From positions 1 to 9,194 of the forward strand of contig JADGIB010000134.1 in assembly GCA_019683665.1 (NCBI GenBank): a stretch of DNA of 9,194 nucleotides, written 5' to 3'. A program made the translations under genes and the position numbers. Positions 1 to 7,822 of the stretch are shown here, piece by piece. This stretch comes from Solirubrobacteraceae bacterium. Lineage in GTDB: Bacteria; Actinomycetota; Thermoleophilia; Solirubrobacterales; Solirubrobacteraceae. Position 1 is the stretch's first letter; every line of letters begins with the position of its first letter. The notes under the pieces are model-generated. The model was not told the DNA's origin and made no database searches. It was given only the letters and a program-made list of their open reading frames with translations.

Positions 1-92
1 CGCCCCCGGGTCCGCGGGGGGAACCACGGGCGCCCGAAGCCGCGTTGGTCCGATCGCGCTCGCCTGGCGGCGTCGATCCGACAACGGCGCCC
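1..92. other. Left-edge intergenic segment with a possible hairpin
   Basis: This is the noncoding stretch downstream of the minus-strand beta-helix gene. It contains a 6-bp perfect inverted repeat (CCCCCG at 3-8 with CGGGGG at 15-20) and a 10-bp palindrome CGGGCGCCCG near 28-37. Either could act as a GC-rich terminator for the minus-strand gene, but neither is followed by a T-tract. No gene is seen here. Confidence 0.3.
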
Positions 93-2090
93 TCAGCGGC
101 GGTGGCGCCGCGGCGGCTCGAGCTTGACGACGATCCGCTGGCCCTGGTAGCGCGGGGTGCCGGCCGCCGGCCGCTGGGCGACGATGCGGCGGTCGCCCGC
201 CCGGCGGGTGCCCTTGCGGGCGAGCTCGACCTCGCGGCAGCCGTCGCGGTCGAGGATGCGGCGCGCCGCGGCGAGCGTGCGCCCGACGAGCGTCGGGACC
301 CGGGCGCAGACGAGGCGCAGGCTCGACGGGACCGCGGCGGTGCCCGCGGCCGACGCGGGGGGCACGTAGGTGAACTGGGCGGCCGGCGTCGGCGCGCTGC
401 GGCCCGTGCCGGTGACGACGACGATCGCGACCGTGCCGCTCAGCCCGCCGGGGGCGGTCGCGGTGATCTGGTCGTGGCCGTTGACGACGTAGCTCGCGGG
501 CGTGTCGCCGAACAGGACGCGGTTCGTCGTGGCGAAGTCGCCGCCGGTGATCGTCACCGCGGTCCCGGCCGTCCCGGAGACCGGCGTCGAGGAGGTGACG
601 ACCGGCGCTGCCGCCGTGACCGCCGGGGCCGGCGCGTGCTGGACCTCGACGGCGCCGATGTCGGTCCCGTCGCTGTTCAGGCGCGGCGGCGCCCACGGCA
701 GGTCGACGGTGCGCGCCAGCCCGCGCTGGTCGGTCGCCCGCCCGCCGGAGAGCCCGGCGTCGAGCAGCGGGCTCGACGCCGACGGCATCCGCGTCCGGGT
801 CGGCCCGCCGTTGTCGGCCAGCGGCCCGAGCTGCGGGTCGACGTTGAACAGGTTGCCGTTCGGCGTCTCGACGAAGACCGCGCCCGACGGGTCGCCGACG
901 AGGCTGTTGCCGAGCGTCAGGTCGCCGGTGACGGTGTCGCCCTGGCCGATGTCCGGGCCCTCGGTGCCGGCGACGTTGTCGGAGACGACCGTGCTCGTGA
1001 CCTCGAGCGGCGTGTCGGTCCCGCCGGCGGTGTGGTAGCCGCGGAAGATCCCGCCGCCCCGCTCGGTCGCGGTGTTGCCCGTGATCGTGGAGCCGACGAC
1101 GGCGAAGCGGCCCGCGTCGTTGACGTCGGCGAACTGGACGCCGCCGCCGCCGTGGCTGGCCTGGTTGTCGACGATCGTCGAGTCGACGACCTGGGTGAGG
1201 CCGGTGAAGTTCTCGCCGAAGGAGATGCCGCCGCCGGCCCAGGCGGTCGTGTTGCCCGAGACGGTCGAGTCCACGACCTCGACGGTGACGCCGTTGTAGG
1301 TGTCCTCGAACCAGAGGCCGCCGCCGTTGCGGCCGGCCGTGTTGCCGGAGACGGTGGTGCGGAGGACCTCCGCGTCGGCGTACACGTCGTAGAGCGACAG
1401 GCCGCCGCCTTCGCGCGCCGACGTGTTGCCGCTGACGACGCTGTCGGTGATCGAGATCCCGTGGGCGCCGGTGGTGATCCCGTCGTAGTGGACGCCGCCG
1501 CCGTAGTGGCCGGCCGTGTTGCCGGAGATCTCCGAGCCGGAGATGACGAGCCCGCCGTTGCGGCTGGTGATGCCGCCGCCGGTCGACGTGGCCGTGTTGC
1601 CGGTGATGACGCTGTCGCGGACGGTGAGGAGCGCGTCCTCGCTGAAGATCGCGGCGCCGTCCGACGCCCGGCCGTTGGCCAGGGTCAGCCCGGAGATCGT
1701 CACCGGGGCGCCGCGGACGACCGTGTCGATCAGGAAGAGCCCGACGGCCCCGCCGCCGTCGATCGTCACGACGTCGGCGCCCGGGCCCTCGATCGTCATC
1801 GGGGTCGCGATCACCGGCAGCGGGCTCGCGAGGTGGATGGTGCCGCTCAGCCCGGCCTCGAACGTGATCGTGTCGTGCCCCGGATCGGAGCCGGCGGCGG
1901 TGATCGCGGCGCGCAGCGTGTCGGGCCCGGCGTCGTCGAGCGACCGCACGACGTAGGTGGCCGCGTCCGCCGCGGGGGCGGCGGCCAGCGCGCCGGCTCC
2001 CAGTGCGGCCCCGGCGATCGCGGTCCGGCGGGCCAGCACGGCCGCGCGCCGGCGGGCGCGGTCGCGACGGCGGGCGTGCGCCCGTGACAT
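93..2090 (-). CDS. Secreted right-handed beta-helix protein with choice-of-anchor-Q-like, IPT/TIG and PASTA-like domains
   Basis: The product is a 665-residue exported protein, probably cell-surface or secreted; its substrate or ligand is not identifiable. Residues 1-43 form a long Arg-rich signal peptide with a twin-Arg at 21-22, a hydrophobic Ala/Gly/Leu core and a likely cut after A-D-A (43), so Tat export is possible. Residues 45-115 resemble the N-cap common in these proteins (TYVVRSLDDAGPDTLRAAI). Residues 163-380 hold eight copies of a GNTA-x3-GGG(I/V/L) motif, the POMP-like/parallel beta-helix signature. Residues 417-483 (DPQLGPLADNGGPT to DIGAVE) match the choice-of-anchor Q region. 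Residues 496-576 look like an IPT/TIG Ig-like fold. Residues 594-657 look like one PASTA domain with Cys595 and Cys618, and the tail is Arg-rich. There is no LPXTG or hydrophobic sorting tail. The ATG at 2090 was chosen because GGGAG lies 8 nt upstream and the signal peptide starts there; the longer open frame upstream encodes Arg/Ser-rich shadow sequence. Confidence 0.88.
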   Translation of the reverse strand: MSRAHARRRDRARRRAAVLARRTAIAGAALGAGALAAAPAADAATYVVRSLDDAGPDTLRAAITAAGSDPGHDTITFEAGLSGTIHLASPLPVIATPMTIEGPGADVVTIDGGGAVGLFLIDTVVRGAPVTISGLTLANGRASDGAAIFSEDALLTVRDSVITGNTATSTGGGITSRNGGLVISGSEISGNTAGHYGGGVHYDGITTGAHGISITDSVVSGNTSAREGGGLSLYDVYADAEVLRTTVSGNTAGRNGGGLWFEDTYNGVTVEVVDSTVSGNTTAWAGGGISFGENFTGLTQVVDSTIVDNQASHGGGGVQFADVNDAGRFAVVGSTITGNTATERGGGIFRGYHTAGGTDTPLEVTSTVVSDNVAGTEGPDIGQGDTVTGDLTLGNSLVGDPSGAVFVETPNGNLFNVDPQLGPLADNGGPTRTRMPSASSPLLDAGLSGGRATDQRGLARTVDLPWAPPRLNSDGTDIGAVEVQHAPAPAVTAAAPVVTSSTPVSGTAGTAVTITGGDFATTNRVLFGDTPASYVVNGHDQITATAPGGLSGTVAIVVVTGTGRSAPTPAAQFTYVPPASAAGTAAVPSSLRLVCARVPTLVGRTLAAARRILDRDGCREVELARKGTRRAGDRRIVAQRPAAGTPRYQGQRIVVKLEPPRRHRR
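951..1604 (-). repeat. Internal tandem repeat array encoding beta-helix coils
   Basis: This part of the beta-helix gene encodes eight imperfect copies of a GN-T-A ... GGG motif, spaced about 25-33 residues apart (mostly 29-31). The copies start near residues 163, 188, 219, 248, 278, 307, 336 and 369; the last has lost the GGG. At DNA level a 21-base segment at 1331-1351 recurs exactly at 1508-1528, so the array is partly conserved in nucleotide sequence and could recombine. It is a protein-coding repeat, not a CRISPR array. Confidence 0.8.
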
Positions 2091-2108
2091 CTCTCGCTCT
2101 CCCATCGG

Positions 2109-2121
2109 CGCAGCAAACATA
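2109..2121 (-). promoter_or_regulatory. Candidate -10 region for the beta-helix gene
   Basis: On the minus strand a TATGTT hexamer (plus positions 2116-2121) lies in the least GC-rich part of the divergent spacer. It would place transcription start near 2109, giving a leader of about 19 nt that includes the GGGAG ribosome binding site about 8 nt before the ATG at 2090. No convincing -35 element was found, so this is a weak call based on position and base composition. Confidence 0.35.
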
Positions 2122-2177
2122 CGGATCGGACGAGCCGCTCCCGTTACGAACATCCGTCCATGCCGCCGTGCGGCGCC

Positions 2178-2191
2178 TAGGCTCTCGCCGA
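2178..2191 (+). promoter_or_regulatory. Leaderless promoter candidate (TAGGCT) for the TIGR03032 fusion gene
   Basis: TAGGCT at 2178-2183 fits the actinobacterial -10 pattern TAnnnT. It ends 7 nt before the ATG at 2191, so transcription would start at or one base before the start codon. There is no Shine-Dalgarno sequence in front of this ATG, which fits leaderless translation. No clear -35 element is visible. Confidence 0.5.
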
Positions 2192-3735
2192 TGCCCGGCG
2201 CCGCCGCTGTGATCGTCGTCGTGGGCCCGCCCGGGGCCCGCCCCGAGGTCGTGGCCGAGGCCCTGGAGGCGGCCGTCGACGCCGGCCCGCTGCTCGCCGG
2301 CCCCGAGCACGCCGCCCGCGTCGGCGAGCTCGCCGCCGAGCGGCCCGACGCGCGCTTCGTCCTCGTCCGCCGCGACCTGGAGGCCTGCCTGCGCGAGGGC
2401 GTCGCCCCGGACGCCTGGCACGAGGCGGCCGCCGCGCTGCTGGCCGCGCTCGAGGCGCTCGCCCCGGAGCGCTGGTGCGTCGTCGGGCGCGAGCGGCTCC
2501 TCGCCGACCCCCGCGCCGAGCTGCGGCGCCTGTGCGGCTTCCTCGGGCTCACCTACGACCAGGCGATGCTCGCCCCGGTCGAGCGGGCGCGGCGGGCGGA
2601 GGCGGCGGGCGGGCCGGCGCGCGCGGCAGAGCAGGTCGCGGCCCGCCTCGACGACCTCCTCGCCGCCGACGGGGAGGAGGCCCCGCCGCCGCCCCCGGTC
2701 GACGGGCCGCTCGCGTTCCGCTCGAGCTTCACGACGACGGTCCCCGCCATCCTGCGCCGGCTCGGCGCGTCGCTGCTGATCTCGACCTACCAGGCCGGCC
2801 GCCTCGTCTGCGCGCGCGCCCTCGACGACCAGCGGCTGAACACGCATTTCCGCGCCTTCGACAAGCCGATGGGCATCGCGGTCGCGCCCGGCCGCTTCGC
2901 GCTGGGGACGCGCACCGAGGTGTGGGACTTCCGCGACGCCCCCGACGTCGCGCCCCGGCTCGAGCCGCCGGGGACGCACGACGCCTGCTACCTGCCCCGC
3001 AACCGGCACGTCACCGGCGACATCGCCGTCCACGAGATGGCGTTCGCCGAGGGGCGGCTGTGGGTCGTCGCCACCGGGTTCTCGTGCCTGGCCACGCTCG
3101 ACGTCGACCACTCGTTCGTGCCGCGCTGGCGGCCGCCGTTCGTGTCGGCGATCGCCCCCGGCGACCGCTGCCACCTCAACGGCCTTGCCGTCCGCGACGG
3201 GCGGGTCGCGACCGTGACCACGCTCGGCACGGCCGACGAGCCGGGCGGCTGGCGCGCGCGGCGCGCCGACGGCGGCGTGGTGGTCGACGTCGCCTCCGGC
3301 GAGATCGTCGCCGGCGGGCTGTCGATGCCGCACTCGCCGCGCTGGCACGACGGGCGCCTCTACGTCCTGGAGTCCGGCCGCGGCGAGCTGTCGGTCGTCG
3401 ACGAGGCGACCGGCCGGCTGACGACGGTCGCGGCGCTGCCCGGGTTCACCCGCGGCCTCGCCTTCGCCGGCCCGCTCGCGTTCGTCGGCCTCTCGCAGAT
3501 CCGCGAGCGCTCGACGTTCGGCGACCTGCCGCTCACCCGCCGCCTCGACGAGCGAGCGAGCGGGGTGTGGGTCGTGGACCTGCGCACCGGGGCGGTCGCC
3601 GGGTTCGTCCGCTTCGAGGACGCCGTCCAGGAGGTGTTCGACGTCGCCCTGCTGCCCGGGGCCCGGCACCCGGAGATCGCCGAGCCGGGCAGCTCCGCGG
3701 TCGCGACGTCGTTCGTGCTGCCGGCCCCGGCCTGA
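2191..3735 (+). CDS. Degenerate sulfotransferase-like region fused to a TIGR03032 (DUF4915) domain
   Basis: The protein has 514 residues and no signal peptide or membrane segment, so it is probably cytoplasmic. Residues about 172-512 match the TIGR03032 family, whose function is unknown. Hallmarks present are SLLISTYQAGRLV (194-206), FDKPMGIAV (223-231), PRNRHVTGDIAVHEMAF (269-285), FSCLATL (297-303), DRCHLNGLAV (325-334), MPHSPRW (379-385), LPGFTRGLAF (416-425), FVGLSQIRER (431-440) and EVFDVALLPG (481-490). Residues 1-160 resemble a sulfotransferase: a strand and loop (VVVGPPGARP, 9-18), FVLVRRD (56-62), and a C-terminal ERLLADPRAELRRLCGFLGL (101-120), which is very like the sulfotransferase end region. 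The PAPS-binding Ser/Thr residues appear missing. An Ala/Pro-rich linker (164-170) joins the two parts. The start codon fits a leaderless promoter. The family assignment of the C-terminal part is firm; the sulfotransferase ancestry of the N-terminus is an inference from motifs. Confidence 0.85.
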   Translation: MPGAAAVIVVVGPPGARPEVVAEALEAAVDAGPLLAGPEHAARVGELAAERPDARFVLVRRDLEACLREGVAPDAWHEAAAALLAALEALAPERWCVVGRERLLADPRAELRRLCGFLGLTYDQAMLAPVERARRAEAAGGPARAAEQVAARLDDLLAADGEEAPPPPPVDGPLAFRSSFTTTVPAILRRLGASLLISTYQAGRLVCARALDDQRLNTHFRAFDKPMGIAVAPGRFALGTRTEVWDFRDAPDVAPRLEPPGTHDACYLPRNRHVTGDIAVHEMAFAEGRLWVVATGFSCLATLDVDHSFVPRWRPPFVSAIAPGDRCHLNGLAVRDGRVATVTTLGTADEPGGWRARRADGGVVVDVASGEIVAGGLSMPHSPRWHDGRLYVLESGRGELSVVDEATGRLTTVAALPGFTRGLAFAGPLAFVGLSQIRERSTFGDLPLTRRLDERASGVWVVDLRTGAVAGFVRFEDAVQEVFDVALLPGARHPEIAEPGSSAVATSFVLPAPA

Positions 3736-3768
3736 CCGCGAGCGGCCGGGGGTGGCAGACTGTCGCGC
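3732..3768 (+). promoter_or_regulatory. Candidate promoter for the metYXW operon
   Basis: CTGACC at 3732-3737 (four of six matches to TTGACA) and CAGACT at 3756-3761 (close to TAnnnT except the first base) are separated by 18 nt. The -35 overlaps the TGA stop of the preceding gene. Transcription would begin near 3768, giving a leader of about 56 nt before metY. The elements are imperfect and read-through from the upstream gene cannot be excluded. Confidence 0.4.
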
Positions 3769-3823
3769 TCCTCACCGGAACGCAACTGTCCCATGTCTTC
3801 GAGCAGTCAGGAGTCCGTCACCG

Positions 3824-5113
3824 ATGCGTCCCGAGACCATCGCGCTGCACCACGGCCAGGAGCCTGATCCCGCGACGAACGCGCGCGCCGTCCCGATCTA
3901 CCAGACGACCTCGTACGTCTTCGACGACGCGCAGCACGCGCAGGACCTGTTCGCCCTGCAGGTGCCGGGCAACATCTACACGCGCATCATGAACCCGACG
4001 AGCGCGGTCCTCGAGGAGCGGATCGCCGCGCTCGAGGGCGGGGTCGGGGCGCTCGCGGTCGCCTCCGGCATGGCCGCGATCCTCTACGCGGTCCTGAACG
4101 TCACCCGCGCGGGCGACAACATCGTCACCCACTCGACGCTGTACGGCGGCACGTACAACCTGTTCGCCCACACGCTGCCGCAGTACGGGATCGAGGTCCG
4201 CTTCGTCGACCCCGACAAGCCCGAGGAGCTCCCGCAGCACGTCGACGAGAAGACCCGGCTCGTCTACACCGAGACGATCGGCAACCCGCGCCTGAACGTC
4301 GTCGACCTGCGCGCCTGGGCCGACGCCGCGCACGCGCTCGGCCTGCCGCTCGTCGTCGACAACACGATCCCGACGCCGATCCTCTGCCGCCCGTTCGACC
4401 ACGGCGCCGACGTCGTCGTCCACTCGGCGACGAAGTTCATCGGCGGCCACGGCACCTCGATCGGCGGCCTGATCGTCGACTCCGGGCGGTTCGACTGGGT
4501 CGCCCACGCCGACCGCTACCCGGGCCTGACGAAGCCCGACCCGTCCTACCACGGCGTCGTGTGGGCCGACGCGCTCGGGCCCGCCGCCTACATCGGGCGC
4601 GTCCGCACCGTCCTGCTGCGCAACATGGGCGCGGCGATGTCGCCGTTCAACGCGTTCCTGTTCCTGCAGGGCATCGAGACGCTGCCGCTGCGCATGGAGC
4701 GCCACGCCGCCAACGCCCTGGCGGTCGCCCGCCACCTCGAGGCCCACGACGGGGTCACCTGGGTCAGCTACCCGGGGCTGGAGAGCTCGCCGTACCACGA
4801 GACGGCGACGCGGGTGCTGGCCGGCGGCGCCGGCTCGATCGTCGCGTTCGGGATCGAGGGCGGCCGCGAGGCCGGCCGCGCGTTCATCGACGCGCTCGAG
4901 CTGTTCTCGCACCTGGCGAACATCGGCGACGCGAAGTCGCTGGCGATCCACCCGGCCACGACGACGCACTCGCAGCTCAACGACGAGGAGCTCGAGCTGG
5001 CCGGCGTGTCGCAGGACATGGTGCGCCTCTCGGTCGGCATCGAGCACATCGACGACATCCTGGGCGACCTCGACCAGGCCCTGGCGAAGGCGCGGCAGGG
5101 CGTCGCCGCGTGA
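3824..5113 (+). CDS. metY: O-acetylhomoserine sulfhydrylase (aminocarboxypropyltransferase) MetY
   Basis: This PLP-dependent cytoplasmic enzyme of the Cys/Met metabolism family converts O-acyl-L-homoserine plus sulfide to L-homocysteine, the direct sulfhydrylation route to methionine. The 429 residues agree with the usual MetY length of about 425-440. The N-terminus (TIALHHGQEPDPATNARAVP) is characteristic. Further marks are the Y52/R54 phosphate-binding pair in IYTRIMNPTS, SGMAA (81-85), D179 in VVDNT (ring nitrogen contact), the Schiff-base Lys204 in SATKFIGGHG, and RLSVGIEH (401-408) near the C-terminus. The ATG at 3824 was chosen because AGGAG (3809-3813) lies 10 nt upstream and because the family starts here; an in-frame ATG at 3752 would add 24 unrelated residues. 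It is the first gene of metY-metX-metW. Cystathionine-type paralogues are shorter, so MetY is strongly preferred. Confidence 0.95.
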   Translation: MRPETIALHHGQEPDPATNARAVPIYQTTSYVFDDAQHAQDLFALQVPGNIYTRIMNPTSAVLEERIAALEGGVGALAVASGMAAILYAVLNVTRAGDNIVTHSTLYGGTYNLFAHTLPQYGIEVRFVDPDKPEELPQHVDEKTRLVYTETIGNPRLNVVDLRAWADAAHALGLPLVVDNTIPTPILCRPFDHGADVVVHSATKFIGGHGTSIGGLIVDSGRFDWVAHADRYPGLTKPDPSYHGVVWADALGPAAYIGRVRTVLLRNMGAAMSPFNAFLFLQGIETLPLRMERHAANALAVARHLEAHDGVTWVSYPGLESSPYHETATRVLAGGAGSIVAFGIEGGREAGRAFIDALELFSHLANIGDAKSLAIHPATTTHSQLNDEELELAGVSQDMVRLSVGIEHIDDILGDLDQALAKARQGVAA

Positions 5114-6246
5114 GCGGCGGCGTCGGCCTGGTCCAGACGCAGCAGGCGGTCCTCTTCGACGAGGACCGCCCGCTGCGGCTCGAGTCCGGCGCGCGGCTCG
5201 CGCCCGTCGAGGTCGCCTACGAGACGTACGGGCGGCTGGACGAGGACGGCGCCAACGCGGTGTTCGTCTGCCATGCGCTGACGGGCGACGCGCACGCGGC
5301 GGGCCACCACGGCGACCCGTCGCGCCCGGGCTGGTGGGACAACCTCATCGGCCCGGGCCGCCCGCTGGACACGGACCGCTTCTTCGTCGTCTGCGCGAAC
5401 CTGCTCGGCGGCTGCAAGGGGACGACCGGCCCCGGCTCGATCGACCCGGCGACCGGCCGCCCGTACGGGCTGCGCTTCCCGCAGCTGTCGGTCGGCGACT
5501 TCGTCACCGTCCACCGGGCGCTCGTGCGCCATCTCGGCATCCGCCGCCTGCTGGCGGCGATCGGCGGATCGCTCGGCGGGATGCAGGTCCTGCAGTGGGC
5601 GATCGACCACCCGGGCGAGATGCACGGGGCGATCGTCATCGCCGCCTCGGCGCGGCTGTCGGCGCAGAACATCGCCTTCTCGGCCGTCGCGCGGGAGGCG
5701 ATCCTGCGCGACCCCGACTTCAACGGCGGCGACTACTACGACGGGCCGCGCCCGGACCGCGGGCTGGCGCTCGCGCGGATGATCGCCCACATCACGTACC
5801 TGTCGGAGGCGTCGATGCGGGCGAAGTTCGGCCGCCGCATCCAGGACGCCGACGAGCCGCGCTACGGGTTCGACGTCGACTTCGAGGTCGAGAGCTACCT
5901 CCACCACCAGGGGCGGTCGTTCGTCGAGCGCTTCGACGCCAACAGCTACCTGTACCTGACGCGCGCGATGGACTACTTCGACCCGTTCGGCGACCCGGTG
6001 CAGACGGCGCGCCGGCTCGCGAAGGTCGACACCCGGTTCCTCGTGCTGTCGTTCGACACGGACTGGCGCTTCTCGACCGAGCACTCGCGCGAGATCGTGC
6101 GGACGCTGACCGCCGCCCGCGTCCCGGTCACGTTCCGGGAGATCTCCGCCCCGCACGGGCACGACTCGTTCCTGCTGCCGATCCCCGAGTACCACCGCAC
6201 GGTGGCCGGCTACCTCGACCGGCTGGCCGCCGAGACGACCGCCTGA
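5110..6246 (+). CDS. metX: Homoserine O-acyltransferase (acetyltransferase) MetX
   Basis: This cytoplasmic alpha/beta-hydrolase-fold enzyme transfers an acyl group from acyl-CoA to L-homoserine, the first committed step to methionine. The product has 378 residues, normal for MetX. The early HALTGDAH motif (55-62) and NLLGGCKGTTGP (97-108) are family signatures. The nucleophile is Ser154 in GGSLGGMQ; the likely triad partners are Asp318 in FDTDWRF and His351 in GHDSFL. The GTG start overlaps the metY stop (GTGA), implying translational coupling; AGGG about 9 nt upstream is a modest ribosome binding site. Neighbouring MetY suggests an acetyl-homoserine intermediate. However, MetX proteins paired with MetW include succinyltransferases, so the acyl donor cannot be fixed from this sequence alone. 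Confidence 0.94.
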   Translation: MSGGVGLVQTQQAVLFDEDRPLRLESGARLAPVEVAYETYGRLDEDGANAVFVCHALTGDAHAAGHHGDPSRPGWWDNLIGPGRPLDTDRFFVVCANLLGGCKGTTGPGSIDPATGRPYGLRFPQLSVGDFVTVHRALVRHLGIRRLLAAIGGSLGGMQVLQWAIDHPGEMHGAIVIAASARLSAQNIAFSAVAREAILRDPDFNGGDYYDGPRPDRGLALARMIAHITYLSEASMRAKFGRRIQDADEPRYGFDVDFEVESYLHHQGRSFVERFDANSYLYLTRAMDYFDPFGDPVQTARRLAKVDTRFLVLSFDTDWRFSTEHSREIVRTLTAARVPVTFREISAPHGHDSFLLPIPEYHRTVAGYLDRLAAETTA

Positions 6247-6250
6247 TCCG

Positions 6251-6844
6251 ATGCGCCCCGATCTCCACCTCGTCGCCGCGCTCGTCGGCCGCGACGCCCG
6301 GGTCCTCGACCTCGGCTGCGGCGACGGCGCGCTGCTCGAGCACCTCATCACGCGCCAGGGCTGCGCCGGCCACGGCATCGAGCGCTCCGCCGACGGCTTC
6401 CACGCCTGCGTGGCGCGCGGCGTCCCGGTGTCGCAGCGCGACCTCGAGGACGAGCTGGCGCACCTCGGCGCCGGCGAGTTCGACTGCGTCGTCCTGTCGC
6501 AGACGCTGCCGTCGATGCGGCGGCCCGCCCAGGTGCTCGCCGACATGCGCCGGATCGCGCCGCGGCGCGTCGTGTCGCTGCCGAACTTCGGCCACTGGCG
6601 GCTGCGCGCCCAGCTCGCCCTCCAGGGGCGGATGCCGCAGAGCCGGACGCTGCCGCACCCGTGGTACGAGACGCCGAACATCCACCTCTGCACGCTGCGC
6701 GACTTCGAGCTGCTGGCGGCCGAGGCCGGCCTGCGCGTCGTGCGGCGCATCCCGCTCGACGAGGACGGCCGCCCCGCGCCGCGGTGGGTGCGCGCCGCGC
6801 CGAACCTCCTGGCCGCGGGCGCCGTCTACCTGCTCGAGGACTGA
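6251..6844 (+). CDS. metW: Methionine biosynthesis protein MetW
   Basis: The product is a 197-residue cytoplasmic protein of the MetW family with a class I SAM-methyltransferase fold. Motif I is VLDLGCGDGALL (18-29), followed by the acidic E44 after strand 2 (GHGIERS). Family signatures are SLPNFGHWRLR (109-119) and PWYETPNIHLCTLRDFE (137-153). The length matches the usual 195-210 residues. It starts 4 nt after the metX stop and has only a weak ribosome binding site, so it is probably translationally coupled to metX. In proteobacteria metW normally follows metX and MetW has been reported to be needed for full MetX activity; a methyl acceptor is not established. The gene order here supports the same partnership. 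Assignment to the family is very secure. Confidence 0.95.
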   Translation: MRPDLHLVAALVGRDARVLDLGCGDGALLEHLITRQGCAGHGIERSADGFHACVARGVPVSQRDLEDELAHLGAGEFDCVVLSQTLPSMRRPAQVLADMRRIAPRRVVSLPNFGHWRLRAQLALQGRMPQSRTLPHPWYETPNIHLCTLRDFELLAAEAGLRVVRRIPLDEDGRPAPRWVRAAPNLLAAGAVYLLED

Positions 6845-6850
6845 CCGGGC

Positions 6851-7783
<933 letters not shown>

Positions 7784-7807
7784 CGCGGGGCGGGGGTCGG
7801 CGGCACG

Positions 7808-7820
7808 CCGGCGAAGCGTA
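7808..7820 (-). promoter_or_regulatory. Candidate -10 element (TACGCT) for the DUF808 gene
   Basis: Read on the minus strand, TACGCT (plus positions 7815-7820) fits TAnnnT and lies immediately downstream of the hairpin that follows ctaG. It would give a start near 7808 and a leader of about 25 nt. No -35 element was recognised and the leader has no ribosome binding site, so confidence is low. Confidence 0.35.
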
Positions 7821-7822
7821 GA

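Noticed and set aside
951..1604. Repeat array considered as CRISPR or minisatellite
   Set aside because: The repeats are imperfect, vary in spacing and encode in-frame protein motifs of a beta-helix. There are no uniform repeats with unique spacers.
45..2087. 680-codon plus-strand open frame opposite the beta-helix gene
   Set aside because: Its translation is Arg/Ala/Asp/Gly-rich without domain signatures, while the minus strand encodes clear beta-helix, TIG and PASTA-like motifs. Long antisense frames are expected at this GC content.
2091..2552. N-terminal extension of the beta-helix gene to an ATG at 2552
   Set aside because: The extra 154 residues are Arg/Ser/Ala-rich and antisense to the TIGR03032 fusion gene, and they would bury the signal peptide. 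The ATG at 2090 has a good ribosome binding site.
3752..3823. Upstream in-frame ATG for metY at 3752
   Set aside because: It adds 24 residues not seen in MetY proteins and lacks a ribosome binding site, whereas the ATG at 3824 has AGGAG 10 nt upstream and begins the conserved N-terminus. It would also start upstream of the predicted transcription start.
3736..3823. Classical SAM riboswitch in front of metY
   Set aside because: The 88-nt gap is too short for SAM-I/IV type aptamers and I see no SAM-II or SAM-V consensus. Only a simple pairing over the ribosome binding site is possible.
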